A stretch of 64,000 bases of DNA. It comes from Actinomycetota bacterium (GTDB lineage Bacteria; Actinomycetota; Acidimicrobiia; Acidimicrobiales; Ilumatobacteraceae). The first letter of the stretch is position 1, and each line of letters starts with the position of its first letter. Of the stretch, positions 25,251 through 34,955 are shown piece after piece. The notes under the pieces were generated by a model. That model saw only the letters and a list, made by a program, of their open reading frames with translations. It was not told the DNA's origin and searched no databases. Position numbers and translations under genes: made by a program. The stretch lies in assembly GCA_016870865.1 (NCBI GenBank), contig VGAC01000007.1, forward strand, positions 1 to 64,000. Direction: 5' to 3'.

Positions 25251-27841
25251 GTCGAGAGCCCCCCCGGGAGGACTTCACTACCCACCACGAGGCCCCGAAA
25301 CATCGCCTTTGCAGCACGGCTTGCATTTGCGGCCAGCACCGGATTCGGTGTGGTGCGCTCAATTTGTCGCAGTAGGTCGACGAGTTGACGAATCATGCGC
25401 ACGAAGTCGCCCGCGCCCATGTCGGGAACGACATCGAGAATTTCATCCAGTGAGCCACCGGCGGCCCAGACGGAGGCTGCTCTTGCAAAACCGTTGTCGG
25501 GGAAGCGGTGTGTCGGCAGACCCGCCTCCTGCTCTGCCTTGCGGATCTGCCTGCTGAGGTCCTCGAGAGCCTCGATCGTGCGTTTGACGGTGTCGGAGGG
25601 ATACGGATGGTCGACGTCGTCGGATGACCGACGTTCGTAAACCAAGGCCGAGACCGCACCGGCCAGGTCGGGCACCGACAGCTCGTCCCAGATGCCCCTC
25701 TCGACGGCCTCGGCCACGAGGATGTCGCACTCGTGAAAGATGCCAGCGAGGACCGCACCGGCCGGCGTGAGAGACCAGCCCTCGATGAAACCCCGGTTCT
25801 GGAGCATCTGCAAGACCCGGTCGAAAGTTGCGGCGACCGACTGCGACTCGACCACCAGTTCGTTTTCGATGCGGGTGATGTCATGGCGGATCCGATCCGC
25901 TTTGTCTGCGTGTCGCATCCGTTCGCGCAGTTGGGGGTCGCAGGTGATGCTGTCGTGCGATTCGTGCACGGATTCCTCACCCGGCGTGCGCTGTGGGAAG
26001 TTGGCCAGCCGTTGGGCGAGAGTTTTCACATCGGTCGGATTCCAGGTGGAGAATTCCCCTGGAATCTCGATGCGACCGACATGTCGGGGAGTCGCACCAA
26101 AATCGTCGAGGAGGACGCCGCGTACCCCCTGTCGTGTGTCGAGCACAGTGACCTTGAGTCCCCGTGCCCGAGCCGCAGTCGCAACCACGAGGAACTGTTC
26201 CTCCCCACCGTCAGCCATGGCGGCTATCACGTCCCCCGGTCTCAGGTTGTCCCAGAGAATCCGGTCATTGGCAGCCCTCGTGGGCGCATCGAGGCCGACA
26301 CCCCTTGCGCGGCGATAGGCCCAGATGTCGCCGAAAGGGCTCTCGGCTCGTGCTTCGGCGGCTTCCATGGCTTCACGGCGGCGTTCGAGGCGGGACTGCA
26401 TTGCCACAACCGTCGAGTTGGTTTGGAACTGGGCGAAGGACAAGTTGAGCAGGTGCCTCACCTCGCGCTCGGCATGGGTGCGAACGAGGTTCACCGTCAT
26501 GTTGTAGGTCGGTCTGAACGCCGAGGTGAGCGTGAATGTCTCGTTGGTCGCGTATCTGGCGACTTCGTCGAGAGATACGAAGGGACTCCACATCGTCACC
26601 GCGTGGCCGAGAGTGTCGATGCCGCGACGACCGGCTCGACCCGTGAGTTGCGTGAAGTCCGAGGGCTTGAGCGGAACGTGCCGCTCCCCGGTGTAGCGGG
26701 TGAGCTTGTCGATCACGACGGTGCGCGCCGGCATGTTGATGCCCACGGCGAGGGTCTCCGTGGCGAACACAACCTTGATGAGGCCCGCCGTGAACGCCTC
26801 TTCGACCAGTTCCTTGTACGCAGGCACAAGTCCAGCGTGGTGGGGTGCCACCCCCGACGAGACGAGATCGACGAATCCGTCGAAGTCCAGGGCGCGACGT
26901 TCCTCGGTCGAGAGTCGCGTTCCATGGCGGTCGGCGATCTCACGAATGCGCCGGGATTCGGCACCCGTGACGAACGACCGTGCGTTGCGTCGACACTCCT
27001 TTGCCGCCTCGTCGCATTGGTGACGGCTGAAGATGAAGTAGATCGCCGGTAGCAGCTTTCGATCCTGCAGTTCCTCGATCACCTCGGCGCGTCCGGCCGG
27101 CCCGACCCGGGAATCGCGCCCATTCCGGCCCTTGGTACCGCGGGATCGCTGGCCGCCGGCGGTGAGGACCCGCCTGAGTTTGTCGTTGGTCTTCGCCCCG
27201 TCGAGCGTCGCCATGACCCGGGTCATGCCGGTCGCCCTGTCGTAGAAGGCGTGGTGGTGTTCGAGGGGTACCGGACGCCGTGTTTCGACGATTGCCCGCG
27301 TATCGCCACGAACCGTCGTGAGCCAGGCGGCTACTTCGTCGGCATTGGAGACGGTTGCCGAAAGGCACACCAGTGTCACATCGAGCGGGAGGTGAATGAT
27401 GACCTCTTCCCAAACGGGCCCGCGGTACTGGTCCTGTAGGAAGTGCACCTCGTCGAGCACGACATATGCAAGGCCGTCGAGTGCGGTCGATCGCGCATAG
27501 ATCATGTTGCGCAGAACCTCGGTGGTCATCACGAGAACCGGTGCGTCGGCATTGACACTTGTGTCACCGGTGAGAAGACCGACCTGCCGCTCTCCGAACA
27601 GGGTCTGGAAGTCGCGGAACTTCTGGTTCGACAACGCCTTGATGGGCGCCGTGTAAAAAACCCGCCTTCCCCTACTCAGGGCCGACGACACAGCGTGCTC
27701 GGCGATGAATGTCTTGCCCGATCCGGTCGGTGCTGCGACGAGCACCGATGCACCCTCATCGAGTGCGACGCACGCGGCGCGCTGGAATGGGTCCGGTGAG
27801 AAACTCACGACACTGCCGGTGCGCGGCGCCGTCGACGCCAT
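25247..27841 (-). CDS. helY: Ski2-like DEAD/DEAH-box RNA helicase HelY
   Basis: An 864-residue helicase. Motifs in order: APTGSGKT (Walker A), DEVH (motif II), LSATVSN (motif III), HHAGLVPAYK and TLAVGINMPA in the second RecA lobe, and QLTGRAGRRG (motif VI). The C-terminal part after about residue 540 corresponds to the beta-barrel/arch and helical DSHCT-like region of Ski2/Mtr4 relatives. Mycobacterial helY is likewise beside tatC. A role in RNA unwinding or decay is inferred. It overlaps the end of tatC by 37 bp; ATG at 27841 is the first good start. Confidence 0.92.
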   Translation of the reverse strand: MASTAPRTGSVVSFSPDPFQRAACVALDEGASVLVAAPTGSGKTFIAEHAVSSALSRGRRVFYTAPIKALSNQKFRDFQTLFGERQVGLLTGDTSVNADAPVLVMTTEVLRNMIYARSTALDGLAYVVLDEVHFLQDQYRGPVWEEVIIHLPLDVTLVCLSATVSNADEVAAWLTTVRGDTRAIVETRRPVPLEHHHAFYDRATGMTRVMATLDGAKTNDKLRRVLTAGGQRSRGTKGRNGRDSRVGPAGRAEVIEELQDRKLLPAIYFIFSRHQCDEAAKECRRNARSFVTGAESRRIREIADRHGTRLSTEERRALDFDGFVDLVSSGVAPHHAGLVPAYKELVEEAFTAGLIKVVFATETLAVGINMPARTVVIDKLTRYTGERHVPLKPSDFTQLTGRAGRRGIDTLGHAVTMWSPFVSLDEVARYATNETFTLTSAFRPTYNMTVNLVRTHAEREVRHLLNLSFAQFQTNSTVVAMQSRLERRREAMEAAEARAESPFGDIWAYRRARGVGLDAPTRAANDRILWDNLRPGDVIAAMADGGEEQFLVVATAARARGLKVTVLDTRQGVRGVLLDDFGATPRHVGRIEIPGEFSTWNPTDVKTLAQRLANFPQRTPGEESVHESHDSITCDPQLRERMRHADKADRIRHDITRIENELVVESQSVAATFDRVLQMLQNRGFIEGWSLTPAGAVLAGIFHECDILVAEAVERGIWDELSVPDLAGAVSALVYERRSSDDVDHPYPSDTVKRTIEALEDLSRQIRKAEQEAGLPTHRFPDNGFARAASVWAAGGSLDEILDVVPDMGAGDFVRMIRQLVDLLRQIERTTPNPVLAANASRAAKAMFRGLVVGSEVLPGGLST

Positions 27842-28599
27842 GCAACGGTATATCCGATGCCGATGGACAGCCCGTAGAGAAGACACATCGGCAGGGAAAG
27901 CGCAAAGAGCGAGACCGGGTCTCCCGAGGGTGTGATCACGGCGGCGGTGACAAAGATCAGCATGATTGCCCAACGCCAACGCATGACGAGCTGGCGGGGC
28001 GTGGTGACCTCGACAAGCTGAAGAAAAACGAGAAGCACAGGAAACAGAAATCCGATGCCGAATGCAAGAACCATGAGAAAGACGAGGTTCACGTACTTTG
28101 TGATTTGGTAGGCCTGTTCGACGTCCGAGCCCGACCAGCTGATGAGGAACTCGAGAGCCTTGTCGAGGGTCCAGAACGCGATGTATCCACCGAGTGCGAA
28201 GAGCAGGACGCTCGACACCACGAAACCAACTGCGTACTTTTTCTCCCTGCGGTGCAGTGCTGGTGCCACGAAACGCCAGATCTGCCACATGATCACAGGC
28301 AGGGCAAGGATGATTCCTCCGTACACGGAAATTCGCATCCGGGCCGCGAGGCCGTCGAGGGGACCGAGCCCATAGAGCGTTCCATCGCAGGCGAAGTCGG
28401 GCCGCGCCCGACAGAGGTTGCGGTACGGCTTGGTCAGGAAGCGCAACAAGGACTCGTACTGCAAGAGAACGAGAATCATCCCGATTGCAACCGCGAGAAG
28501 CGATCTGATGATGCGGAAACGAAGTTCGCCCAGATGTTCCGTGAGGGTGACCTCATCGTCGGGCCCGTGAACGCGGCGTCTCCTATTGCGCAGGGCCAT
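27805..28599 (-). CDS. tatC: Sec-independent protein translocase TatC
   Basis: A 264-residue polytopic membrane protein with six predicted hydrophobic spans and the cytosolic N-terminal signature LTEHLGELRFRI, the twin-arginine signal binding region. VYGGIILALPVIMWQIWRFVAPAL is the conserved second-span segment. TatC receives folded, twin-arginine-tagged substrates. The start at 28599 overlaps tatB by 17 bp; in-frame ATG 28620 is an alternative. The end is Arg-rich (WRRRRR). Confidence 0.95.
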   Translation of the reverse strand: MALRNRRRRVHGPDDEVTLTEHLGELRFRIIRSLLAVAIGMILVLLQYESLLRFLTKPYRNLCRARPDFACDGTLYGLGPLDGLAARMRISVYGGIILALPVIMWQIWRFVAPALHRREKKYAVGFVVSSVLLFALGGYIAFWTLDKALEFLISWSGSDVEQAYQITKYVNLVFLMVLAFGIGFLFPVLLVFLQLVEVTTPRQLVMRWRWAIMLIFVTAAVITPSGDPVSLFALSLPMCLLYGLSIGIGYTVAWRRRRRAPAVS

Positions 28600-28933
28600 C
28601 GTCTGTGACTTTCCCGGCATCGGGATCAACCGGCGCCTCGTAGGGGACGAAGGGTGGTTCGTCTGTTTCGTTGGCGTGCCCCTGCGGAGCCGCCGACGGC
28701 GTGGGGTCGGAGCCCCTCAGGATCCGTTTCGCCTCGTCGGCGGTTCTGCGCAGTTCGTTGACGGGTTCGGAAAAAGTGGACGTGACATCACGCTGGATAC
28801 CTCCAGCCACACGACGCAGTTCGTTGTAGACACGGCCGACCTTGCGCATCGCGTCAGGCAACTTCTCCGGGCCGAGCACGACCAAACCGATCAGCAGCAA
28901 AACAATGATTTCGCCACCCGACAGGTTGAACAC
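28583..28933 (-). CDS. tatB: Tat translocase subunit, TatA/TatB family (TatB-like)
   Basis: A 116-residue single-span protein. The N-terminus MFNLSGGEIIVLLLIGLVVLGPEKLP has the membrane span, Glu at position 8 and the GLVVLGPEKLP hinge, all closer to TatB than TatA. An amphipathic helix (about 27-70) and an acidic, Pro-rich disordered tail follow. It partners TatC in twin-arginine export. In mycobacteria the gene beside tatC is tatA, so assignment here is by sequence rather than synteny. The start is GTG at 28933. Confidence 0.85.
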   Translation of the reverse strand: MFNLSGGEIIVLLLIGLVVLGPEKLPDAMRKVGRVYNELRRVAGGIQRDVTSTFSEPVNELRRTADEAKRILRGSDPTPSAAPQGHANETDEPPFVPYEAPVDPDAGKVTDDGPAQ

Positions 28934-28997
28934 GCTCAGAGTCTATGAAGCCGCATCCAGATAGCTCTGCTCCCCTCGGCACTAGCCTCGCCCCTGC

Positions 28998-29681
28998 ATG
29001 TTGTCCGCCGTCATCGGATTCGCCCATCGCGGTGCCAAGGCCTACGCCCCCGAGAACACCCTCGAGGCATTCGCGCTGGCCCTGCGGCTCGGCGCCAGCG
29101 GACTCGAAAGTGACGTCTGGCTCACGGCCGACGGAGTTCCGGTACTCGACCATGACGGAGTCGTCAAAGGTCGCCTGCGTTCGAGGCCCATTTCCGGGGT
29201 TGTCCGCGACGACCTTCCCTTGCACATACCGACCCTCGATGAGATGTTGCGTGTCGTCCCGCCAACGGTGCCTTTGTCACTCGACGTGAAGGACCCTGCC
29301 GCGTTCGATGCGATTCTCGAGGTGCACCGTGGGCGTCGCGGCCCGGCGGATCATCTGTTGTATCTGTGTCACCCCGAACTCGCCGTGCTCCGCAGCCAGG
29401 ATCACCTTGCGCGCCGCGTCCACCTCGTCCATTCCACCCGCATTGCCCGCATGAAGCAGGGCCCCGAACGTCACGCTGCAACGTTGCGAGAAGACGGCAT
29501 CGGCGCGGTGAACATGCCCTACGCGGACTGGACCGGGGGTCTGGTGGCGTTGTTCAAGAGGTTCGATGTCGCCTGTTTCGCCTGGGATTGCCAACACGAA
29601 CGCCAGATTGCCGAGGTGCTCCGCATGGGTGTCGACGCGGTCTACAGCGACTGGCCCGACCGTCTGGCCGACGCTCTCTAG
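28998..29681 (+). CDS. Glycerophosphodiester phosphodiesterase family protein
   Basis: A 227-residue TIM-barrel protein with the GDPD signatures: [14 protein letters not shown] (catalytic His10, Arg11 and the PENT motif), [18 protein letters not shown] with metal-binding Glu/Asp, and LSLDVKD. The end is [13 protein letters not shown]. Enzymes of this family cleave glycerophosphodiesters to glycerol-3-phosphate and an alcohol. There is no signal peptide, so it is probably cytoplasmic. It is divergent from tatB, and its end overlaps lepB by 4 bp. Confidence 0.88.
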   Translation: MLSAVIGFAHRGAKAYAPENTLEAFALALRLGASGLESDVWLTADGVPVLDHDGVVKGRLRSRPISGVVRDDLPLHIPTLDEMLRVVPPTVPLSLDVKDPAAFDAILEVHRGRRGPADHLLYLCHPELAVLRSQDHLARRVHLVHSTRIARMKQGPERHAATLREDGIGAVNMPYADWTGGLVALFKRFDVACFAWDCQHERQIAEVLRMGVDAVYSDWPDRLADAL

Positions 29682-30289
29682 AGCCAGCGCCAACGGCTGA
29701 TCGGCCAAATCACCACGAACGCACGCCCGACGATGGTCTCTTTGTCGACCGGTCCAAAGGTGCGACTGTCCATCGACTGCACACGATTGTCTCCCAGGAC
29801 GAAGACCTGCTCCGCGGGGACATCGACCGCTGCCATCTCGGGCTGGCGGCAACGCGAAACGAGATCGGCCTGCTGCGCGTCGACCACGGGTAGGTAGGGC
29901 TCGTCCAATTGCTTTCCATCGACGTACACCACACAGCCCTTGATCGACACCGACTCCCCTGGCAGGGCGACGACACGCTTGATGAGGTCGTCGTGCTGGA
30001 CGTACTGGCCGTTGGAGGTGACTCGATCGAAGACCACGACGTCTCCCCGACTGATGTCTCCGAAGCGGTACGAGAGTTTGTTCACCAGCACCCGGTTGGG
30101 TTGGAAGAGCGTGGTCTCCATGGAGGGCCCGGAGATATAGAACTGTTGCAGCACGAAGGTTCTGATGCCGAGCGCGACGAGGAGTGCCACGACGAGCACG
30201 ACCACCCAGTCAAAAGCTGCGCGGAAGGAGCCGCCGAGTCGACGGCGACCGTTGTCGACCTCTGTTTCGCCCGGGAGTTCTATCGGCAC
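29678..30289 (-). CDS. lepB: Signal peptidase I
   Basis: A 203-residue membrane-anchored serine protease. One span at about 29-48 is followed by the catalytic Ser56 in SGPSMETTL, Lys104 in [11 protein letters not shown] and the structural [11 protein letters not shown]. It removes N-terminal signal peptides on the outer face of the membrane after Sec or Tat export, fitting its place near the tat genes. The GTG start at 30289 gives a short basic cytoplasmic N-terminus. It lies between pafA and the GDPD gene. Confidence 0.95.
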   Translation of the reverse strand: MPIELPGETEVDNGRRRLGGSFRAAFDWVVVLVVALLVALGIRTFVLQQFYISGPSMETTLFQPNRVLVNKLSYRFGDISRGDVVVFDRVTSNGQYVQHDDLIKRVVALPGESVSIKGCVVYVDGKQLDEPYLPVVDAQQADLVSRCRQPEMAAVDVPAEQVFVLGDNRVQSMDSRTFGPVDKETIVGRAFVVIWPISRWRWL

Positions 30290-30309
30290 TCGGGTGAGGC
30301 TAGTGCGGG

Positions 30310-31668
30310 CTACATCGACTCAATGATCTTTTCGACCCGCTCGTCCCTGCTCTTGAAAGGATCCTTGCACAGCACGGTGCGCTGGGCTTGGTCGTTCAAC
30401 TTGAGGTGCACCCAGTCCACGGTGTAATCCCGTTTTTTCGATTTCGCCTTCTTGATGAACTCGCCACGAAGGCGCGCACGTGTCGTGGTCGGTGCATTTT
30501 CGATGGCATGCGTGATGTGGTCTTCATTGCACAACCGCTCGACGAGTCCCTTCGACTCGAGTTTGTAGTACAGCCCGCGTGTCCGGCAGATGTCGTGGTA
30601 CTGAAGGTCGACCAACTGGGTCTGCGGATCCCCCAGGGCGATCCCGTGACGTTCCCGGTACCTCTCGATCAACCTGTGTTTGATCACCCAGTCGAGTTCC
30701 CTGTCGAGCGCAAATGGGTCGCGCTCGATCGTGGAGATGCAGTGGTGCCACATTTGCAACGCCTTCATTTCGAAATCGGGAAACCCCTTTCGATCGGCGT
30801 ACACGAGAGCACGATCGAGATATTCACGCTGGATGTCCAGTGCGCTGACCTCCCGGCCGCTCTGGAGCCGCACGGTGCGCCGACACGTGAGATCGTGACT
30901 GATTTCGCGGATTGCCCGTATCGGATTTTCGAGGGTCATGTCGCGCAGGACGACGCTCGGGTCCTCCATCATCCGCAGGAGACAAGCCGTCGCGCCGACC
31001 TTGAGGAACGTCGTGTATTCACTCATGTTCGAGTCCCCGACAATGACGTGCAATCTGCGGTAGCTCTCGGCATCCGCATGGGGTTCGTCGCGCGTGTTGA
31101 TGATCGGTCGGCTGCGTGTAGTGGCCGAACTCATTCCCTCCCAGATGTGGTCGGCACGCTGCGAGATGGAATACACGGGTCCACGTGCCGTGTGGGTGAT
31201 CCGTCCCGCTCCGGCGATGATCTGGCGCGACACGAGAAACGGAATGAGTATCTGACCGATGGCGGTCTGGTCGTCGTCGCGGCCCGTGAGATAATTCTCG
31301 TGGCAGCCATAGGAATTTCCCGCGCTGTCTGTGTTGTTCTTGAAGAGATACACCGTTCCGCGAATTCCCTCGTCACGCAGCCTTTCCTCTGCCGAATTCG
31401 TGAGGTCCTCGATGCGACGTTCGCCGGCCTTGTCGTGAACGACGAGGTCGTAGATGTTGTCGCACTCCGGGGTCGCGTACTCCGGATGCGAACCGACGTC
31501 GAGATACAAACGTGCCCCGTTCTCCAGGAAGACATTGCTGCTGCGACCCCATGAGACGACCTTACGGAAGAGATACCGTGCGACCTCGTCGGGACTGAGG
31601 CGACGTTGGCCCCGCAGCGTGCAGGTGATGCCGTACTCGGTTTCGATCCCGAAGATCCGCCGTTCCAT
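30310..31668 (-). CDS. pafA: Pup-protein ligase PafA
   Basis: A 452-residue member of the glutamine-synthetase-like PafA/Dop family. It opens [13 protein letters not shown], with Asp57 in [15 protein letters not shown] as the conserved catalytic Asp, followed by [20 protein letters not shown] and [14 protein letters not shown]. It uses ATP to join the C-terminal Glu of Pup to substrate lysines. The Dop loop is absent, supporting ligase rather than depupylase identity. It starts 15 nt after the prcA stop in the same run. Confidence 0.97.
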   Translation of the reverse strand: MERRIFGIETEYGITCTLRGQRRLSPDEVARYLFRKVVSWGRSSNVFLENGARLYLDVGSHPEYATPECDNIYDLVVHDKAGERRIEDLTNSAEERLRDEGIRGTVYLFKNNTDSAGNSYGCHENYLTGRDDDQTAIGQILIPFLVSRQIIAGAGRITHTARGPVYSISQRADHIWEGMSSATTRSRPIINTRDEPHADAESYRRLHVIVGDSNMSEYTTFLKVGATACLLRMMEDPSVVLRDMTLENPIRAIREISHDLTCRRTVRLQSGREVSALDIQREYLDRALVYADRKGFPDFEMKALQMWHHCISTIERDPFALDRELDWVIKHRLIERYRERHGIALGDPQTQLVDLQYHDICRTRGLYYKLESKGLVERLCNEDHITHAIENAPTTTRARLRGEFIKKAKSKKRDYTVDWVHLKLNDQAQRTVLCKDPFKSRDERVEKIIESM

Positions 31669-31683
31669 TCGGGTTGCCGGCGG

Positions 31684-32367
31684 TCAACTCGCGAGGAGAT
31701 TCGATACCTCTGCGTCGTCGAGACGGGCAAAGGCACGACGTGGACCATTGCGACGCAAGACCGCAACTTCGAGGTCGTCGGCAACAAGGGTTCGGTCCGA
31801 CCCGGCGAGTGCACGATTGGCGACCTTGACGGCCTTTGCGAGATCGGGTACGTCACCGGCAAGTTCGGGTGAGAGGCGACCTGCTATCGCATCGGCGTCG
31901 CCACCCAGAACCGAATAACGTTTTTCGTCGAGAACCGTCCCGTCGTAGAGAATGTGGAATAACTGGTCGGCCGCGGCACTGACGCCTATTTCGGCCACGA
32001 GGATCTCGACCTCCAGGGGCTTCATCTCGTGGGTGAAGATCTGGCCGAGGATTTGCGCGTACTGGTTGGCGAGACTGCGCGCGTCGACATCGGCCCGCGA
32101 GTATTGGTAACCCTTGAGGTCGGCCGATCGCACGCCGGCGACGCGCAATTGGTCGAATTCGTTGTATTTGCCGACGCCCGCGAAGGCAATCCGGTCGTAG
32201 ATCTCGCTGACCTTACGCAACGTGTTCGAGGGATTCTCCGCGATGATTGCGATTCCATCGATGTATTGCACGGCCACGAGGGCGCGACCACGTGCGATTC
32301 CCTTGCGGGCATAGTCCGCACGGTCCTTCATGACCTGCTCTGGTGCGACGTAGAAGGGCATGCTCAT
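31684..32367 (-). CDS. prcA: 20S proteasome alpha subunit
   Basis: A 227-residue alpha-type subunit. It opens MSMPFYVAPEQVMKDRADYARKGIARG, close to actinobacterial PrcA, and contains DGIAIIAENPS, FAGVGKYNEFDQLR and GYQYSRADV. Alpha subunits form the outer gated rings to which Mpa docks. It lacks the longer C-terminal extension of mycobacterial PrcA and ends SNLLAS. The ATG overlaps the prcB stop by 4 bp (ATGA), ensuring coupled synthesis. Confidence 0.97.
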   Translation of the reverse strand: MSMPFYVAPEQVMKDRADYARKGIARGRALVAVQYIDGIAIIAENPSNTLRKVSEIYDRIAFAGVGKYNEFDQLRVAGVRSADLKGYQYSRADVDARSLANQYAQILGQIFTHEMKPLEVEILVAEIGVSAAADQLFHILYDGTVLDEKRYSVLGGDADAIAGRLSPELAGDVPDLAKAVKVANRALAGSDRTLVADDLEVAVLRRNGPRRAFARLDDAEVSNLLAS

Positions 32368-33164
32368 CGGGGTTCACCTGCGTTACGCGCGCGTTGGTCG
32401 GCGAGTATCTGGTCAACAATGGCGGCCAGTCGGGAGTCTTCGACGCGCGACCAACCCGCCGAGGTGATCGTGGCCGTGACGGGATAGATGCCGCGCAGGG
32501 CATCGGGACCACCCGTGGCCGAATCGGCATCGGCCGCCTCCCACAGCGCGTGCACCGCAAGGCGAATCGCGTCGTCCTCACCCAGGGAGGAACGCCAACC
32601 AACCTTGACCACCGTGCCCGCGTGAAGGCTTCCTGAACCGGTCGCCACGTATTCCTTCTCCTCGTAACGACCGCCCGTCGGGTCGTAATCCCAGAGGCGA
32701 CCGGCACCCACGGCGAGGTCGTACCCGGCGAAAATCGGCACGACGACCATGCCCTGCATCGCTGCGGGCAGGTTTCCGCGCACGAGCATCGACAACTGGT
32801 TTGCCTTGCCTTCGAGGGAGAGCAGTTGACCCTCCACCTTCTCGTAGTGCTCGAGTTGCAGTTGGAAGAGCTTGATCATTTCCATTGCGGGTCCCGCGGC
32901 ACCGGCAATCGCAACGCCGCTGAAACGGTCGGCCTCGACGACCTTTTCCATCGTGCGGTGCGAGATGAGATTTCCAGACGTAGCCCGACGGTCGCCGGCC
33001 ATCACGACCCCACCTTCGAAACGCAGAGCGACACAGGTGGTGGCATGCGGCACGGACAACTGACCCGACATGTCGCACGACGCGAACGGTTCGGCGCCCC
33101 TGCGACGCAAAAGATCGAGGAAACTTGCCCCCGGATTGTCGTCGAGGAAGAACGGCATCGCCAT
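32364..33164 (-). CDS. prcB: 20S proteasome beta subunit
   Basis: A 266-residue precursor. Residues 1-41 are a propeptide, and cleavage before Thr42 in PHATTCVAL would expose the catalytic threonine. Downstream GGVVMAGDRRATSGN with the Asp, Arg and Lys region is typical of active beta subunits. The residue before Thr42 is Ala, where mycobacteria have Gly. Beta subunits form the inner proteolytic rings. The start is 5 nt after the pup stop; a second Met at position 3 is an alternative. Confidence 0.96.
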   Translation of the reverse strand: MAMPFFLDDNPGASFLDLLRRRGAEPFASCDMSGQLSVPHATTCVALRFEGGVVMAGDRRATSGNLISHRTMEKVVEADRFSGVAIAGAAGPAMEMIKLFQLQLEHYEKVEGQLLSLEGKANQLSMLVRGNLPAAMQGMVVVPIFAGYDLAVGAGRLWDYDPTGGRYEEKEYVATGSGSLHAGTVVKVGWRSSLGEDDAIRLAVHALWEAADADSATGGPDALRGIYPVTATITSAGWSRVEDSRLAAIVDQILADQRARNAGEPR

Positions 33165-33169
33165 CGGGC

Positions 33170-33373
33170 CTATTCCCCACCTTTTTGTACGTAACTCTTC
33201 ACGAAGTCCTCGGCATTGGACTCGAGCACCTCGTCGATTTCGTCGAGGAGGCCGTCGAGTTCGGCCTTCAACTTTTCGCTTCGCCCCGTGTCGGCTGCGG
33301 GCGACGCAGATTCAGAGACGTCCGCGTCGTCGTTACCGCGCTCGCCACGTTGTTTCTTGATCCGCTCGGCCAT
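33170..33373 (-). CDS. pup: Prokaryotic ubiquitin-like protein Pup
   Basis: A 67-residue, mostly charged and disordered protein. The C-terminal half LKAELDGLLDEIDEVLESNAEDFVKSYVQKGGE carries the helical Mpa-binding region and the signature end. It ends in GGE, the ligatable form, with the Glu codon at 33173-33175; mycobacterial Pup ends GGQ and needs Dop deamidation. The ATG at 33373 gives MAERIKKQRGERG. It lies between dop and prcB as in other actinobacteria. Confidence 0.97.
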   Translation of the reverse strand: MAERIKKQRGERGNDDADVSESASPAADTGRSEKLKAELDGLLDEIDEVLESNAEDFVKSYVQKGGE

Positions 33374-33401
33374 ATGCCCACCGTAGCGAAATTTCCGAGC
33401 C

Positions 33402-34940
33402 TCAGTACATCCCGGGATCAACGAAACCCGAGGTCTCACTCGCACCCGCGCCGAGCATGTTGATGAGTTCCCTGGGCGACGTTGCGGAATCAATGAGTGC
33501 CCCGACGATGGCACGGGTGCCCCGCAGGGGTTCCATCATCGGAACCCTGCGCAACGGCTCGTCTCCGATGTCGAACACGAGGCTGTCCCAATTCGCCGCG
33601 ACGACATCGTTCGGCCATTTCAAGAGACATTTGCCCCGGAAAAAGGCACGCGTGGTGGTTGGGGGCTCGGTGACGGCAGCCGCGACCGCATCTGCCGACC
33701 ACATGGTCTCGAGGCCCACCCGCTGTGCGAGGCATCGTTCGGGACGCATGTCGTGGTACTGCAGGTCGATCGCCTTCAATTTGGCGTGGCCCGGAGACAG
33801 GTTGTGACGGGAGGCCAATCCATCGACCAAACGCTTCTTGGCGACCCAGTCCACGATGTGGGACATGGACGGCGGATCATGTTCGAGACCCTCGAGCACT
33901 TGCTTCCAGCGGGCAAGGATCAGTTCACCCTCACCTGTTCCACGCGCATCGTCGACGCAAGCCAACCCGTATTGTTGGGCGTACTTTTCCGCGCATTCCA
34001 GGAGGAGAAACTGAAATTCGAGTGCCGTGAGTCGCTGGCCATTGACGCGCTCAACCGTGGCTCCCAGCGTCGGGTCGTGGCTCACGGCGGTAATCGCCTG
34101 AAGGGGTTTGGCGAGTTGCATGTTGTACGGGAGTACGTCATCTTCGATCATCGCGAGCACGATCGCGGTGGTTCCGACCTTGAGAAACGTTGCCACCTCA
34201 CTCATGTTCGCATCACCGACGATGACATGGAGTCGCCGGTAGAGATTCGGGTTGCAGTGCGGCTCGTCCCTCGTGTTGACGATCGGACGCTTGAGTGTGG
34301 TTTCGAGACCGATCTCCTCTTCGAAGAAGTCGGCCCGCTGCGTGAGTTGGTAGGGAACCGCGGTTGATCCCCTCCCCGGCTGCTCACAGCCCACCTTGCC
34401 CGCGCCGGTGAACACCTGCCTGGTGACGAAATGGCCGGTGATCAGCCCCGCCAGGCGGCCGAAGGGTAGGTTGCGGTCGACGAGATAATTCTCGTGACAG
34501 CCGTACGAGTTCCCTTTTCCGTCGGAGTTGTTCTTGTAGAGAACGATTTCGTGGCCGGATGGGAGTTTCTCGTTGGCTGAGGTTGCGCTGCGCCGAATGA
34601 CTTCCTCGGCGGCCCTGTCGAAGAGAACTACCTGCGAAGCACTGGTGCATTCGGGCGTGGAGACCTCGGGGTGGGCATGGTCGACGTAATAGCGGGCCCC
34701 GTTGGTCAGAACACTGTTGACCAGATGCGTTTCGACCTCCGGTGGAAACGCATCGTCGAGGACGAACCCTCTCGCGTCGAGAGCGGGACTCTCGTCGGCG
34801 AAGTCCCATCCGGTGAGTTGGGGAAAGTTGCCCGCGTAGGCATTGACGAGAACCGAGGACGCCACGACAGGGTTCGCATCGAAACCGCGCGTGATGATTC
34901 CGTATTCGGTTTCGACCCCGCAGACCTTGTGGATTGCCAT
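33402..34940 (-). CDS. dop: Depupylase Dop
   Basis: A 512-residue paralogue of PafA. It opens MAIHKVCGVETEYGI, and Asp87 in YYVDHAHPEVSTPE is the conserved active-site Asp. An extra segment at about 40-70 (LTGWDFADESPALDARG) is the Dop loop that PafA lacks. Dop removes Pup from substrates and, in species with GGQ Pup, also deamidates it. Because Pup here already ends in Glu, depupylation is probably its only job. It precedes pup by 28 nt. Confidence 0.96.
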   Translation of the reverse strand: MAIHKVCGVETEYGIITRGFDANPVVASSVLVNAYAGNFPQLTGWDFADESPALDARGFVLDDAFPPEVETHLVNSVLTNGARYYVDHAHPEVSTPECTSASQVVLFDRAAEEVIRRSATSANEKLPSGHEIVLYKNNSDGKGNSYGCHENYLVDRNLPFGRLAGLITGHFVTRQVFTGAGKVGCEQPGRGSTAVPYQLTQRADFFEEEIGLETTLKRPIVNTRDEPHCNPNLYRRLHVIVGDANMSEVATFLKVGTTAIVLAMIEDDVLPYNMQLAKPLQAITAVSHDPTLGATVERVNGQRLTALEFQFLLLECAEKYAQQYGLACVDDARGTGEGELILARWKQVLEGLEHDPPSMSHIVDWVAKKRLVDGLASRHNLSPGHAKLKAIDLQYHDMRPERCLAQRVGLETMWSADAVAAAVTEPPTTTRAFFRGKCLLKWPNDVVAANWDSLVFDIGDEPLRRVPMMEPLRGTRAIVGALIDSATSPRELINMLGAGASETSGFVDPGMY

Positions 34941-34955
34941 GAACTGGTGCGCTGC

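Noticed and set aside
25733-27052. Plus-strand open frame of 439 codons opposite helY
   Set aside because: helY motifs are unmistakable on the other strand; the antisense frame is a by-product of GC-rich third positions.
30388-31554. Plus-strand open frame of 388 codons opposite pafA
   Set aside because: It is antisense to a certain gene and has no domain or ribosome site.
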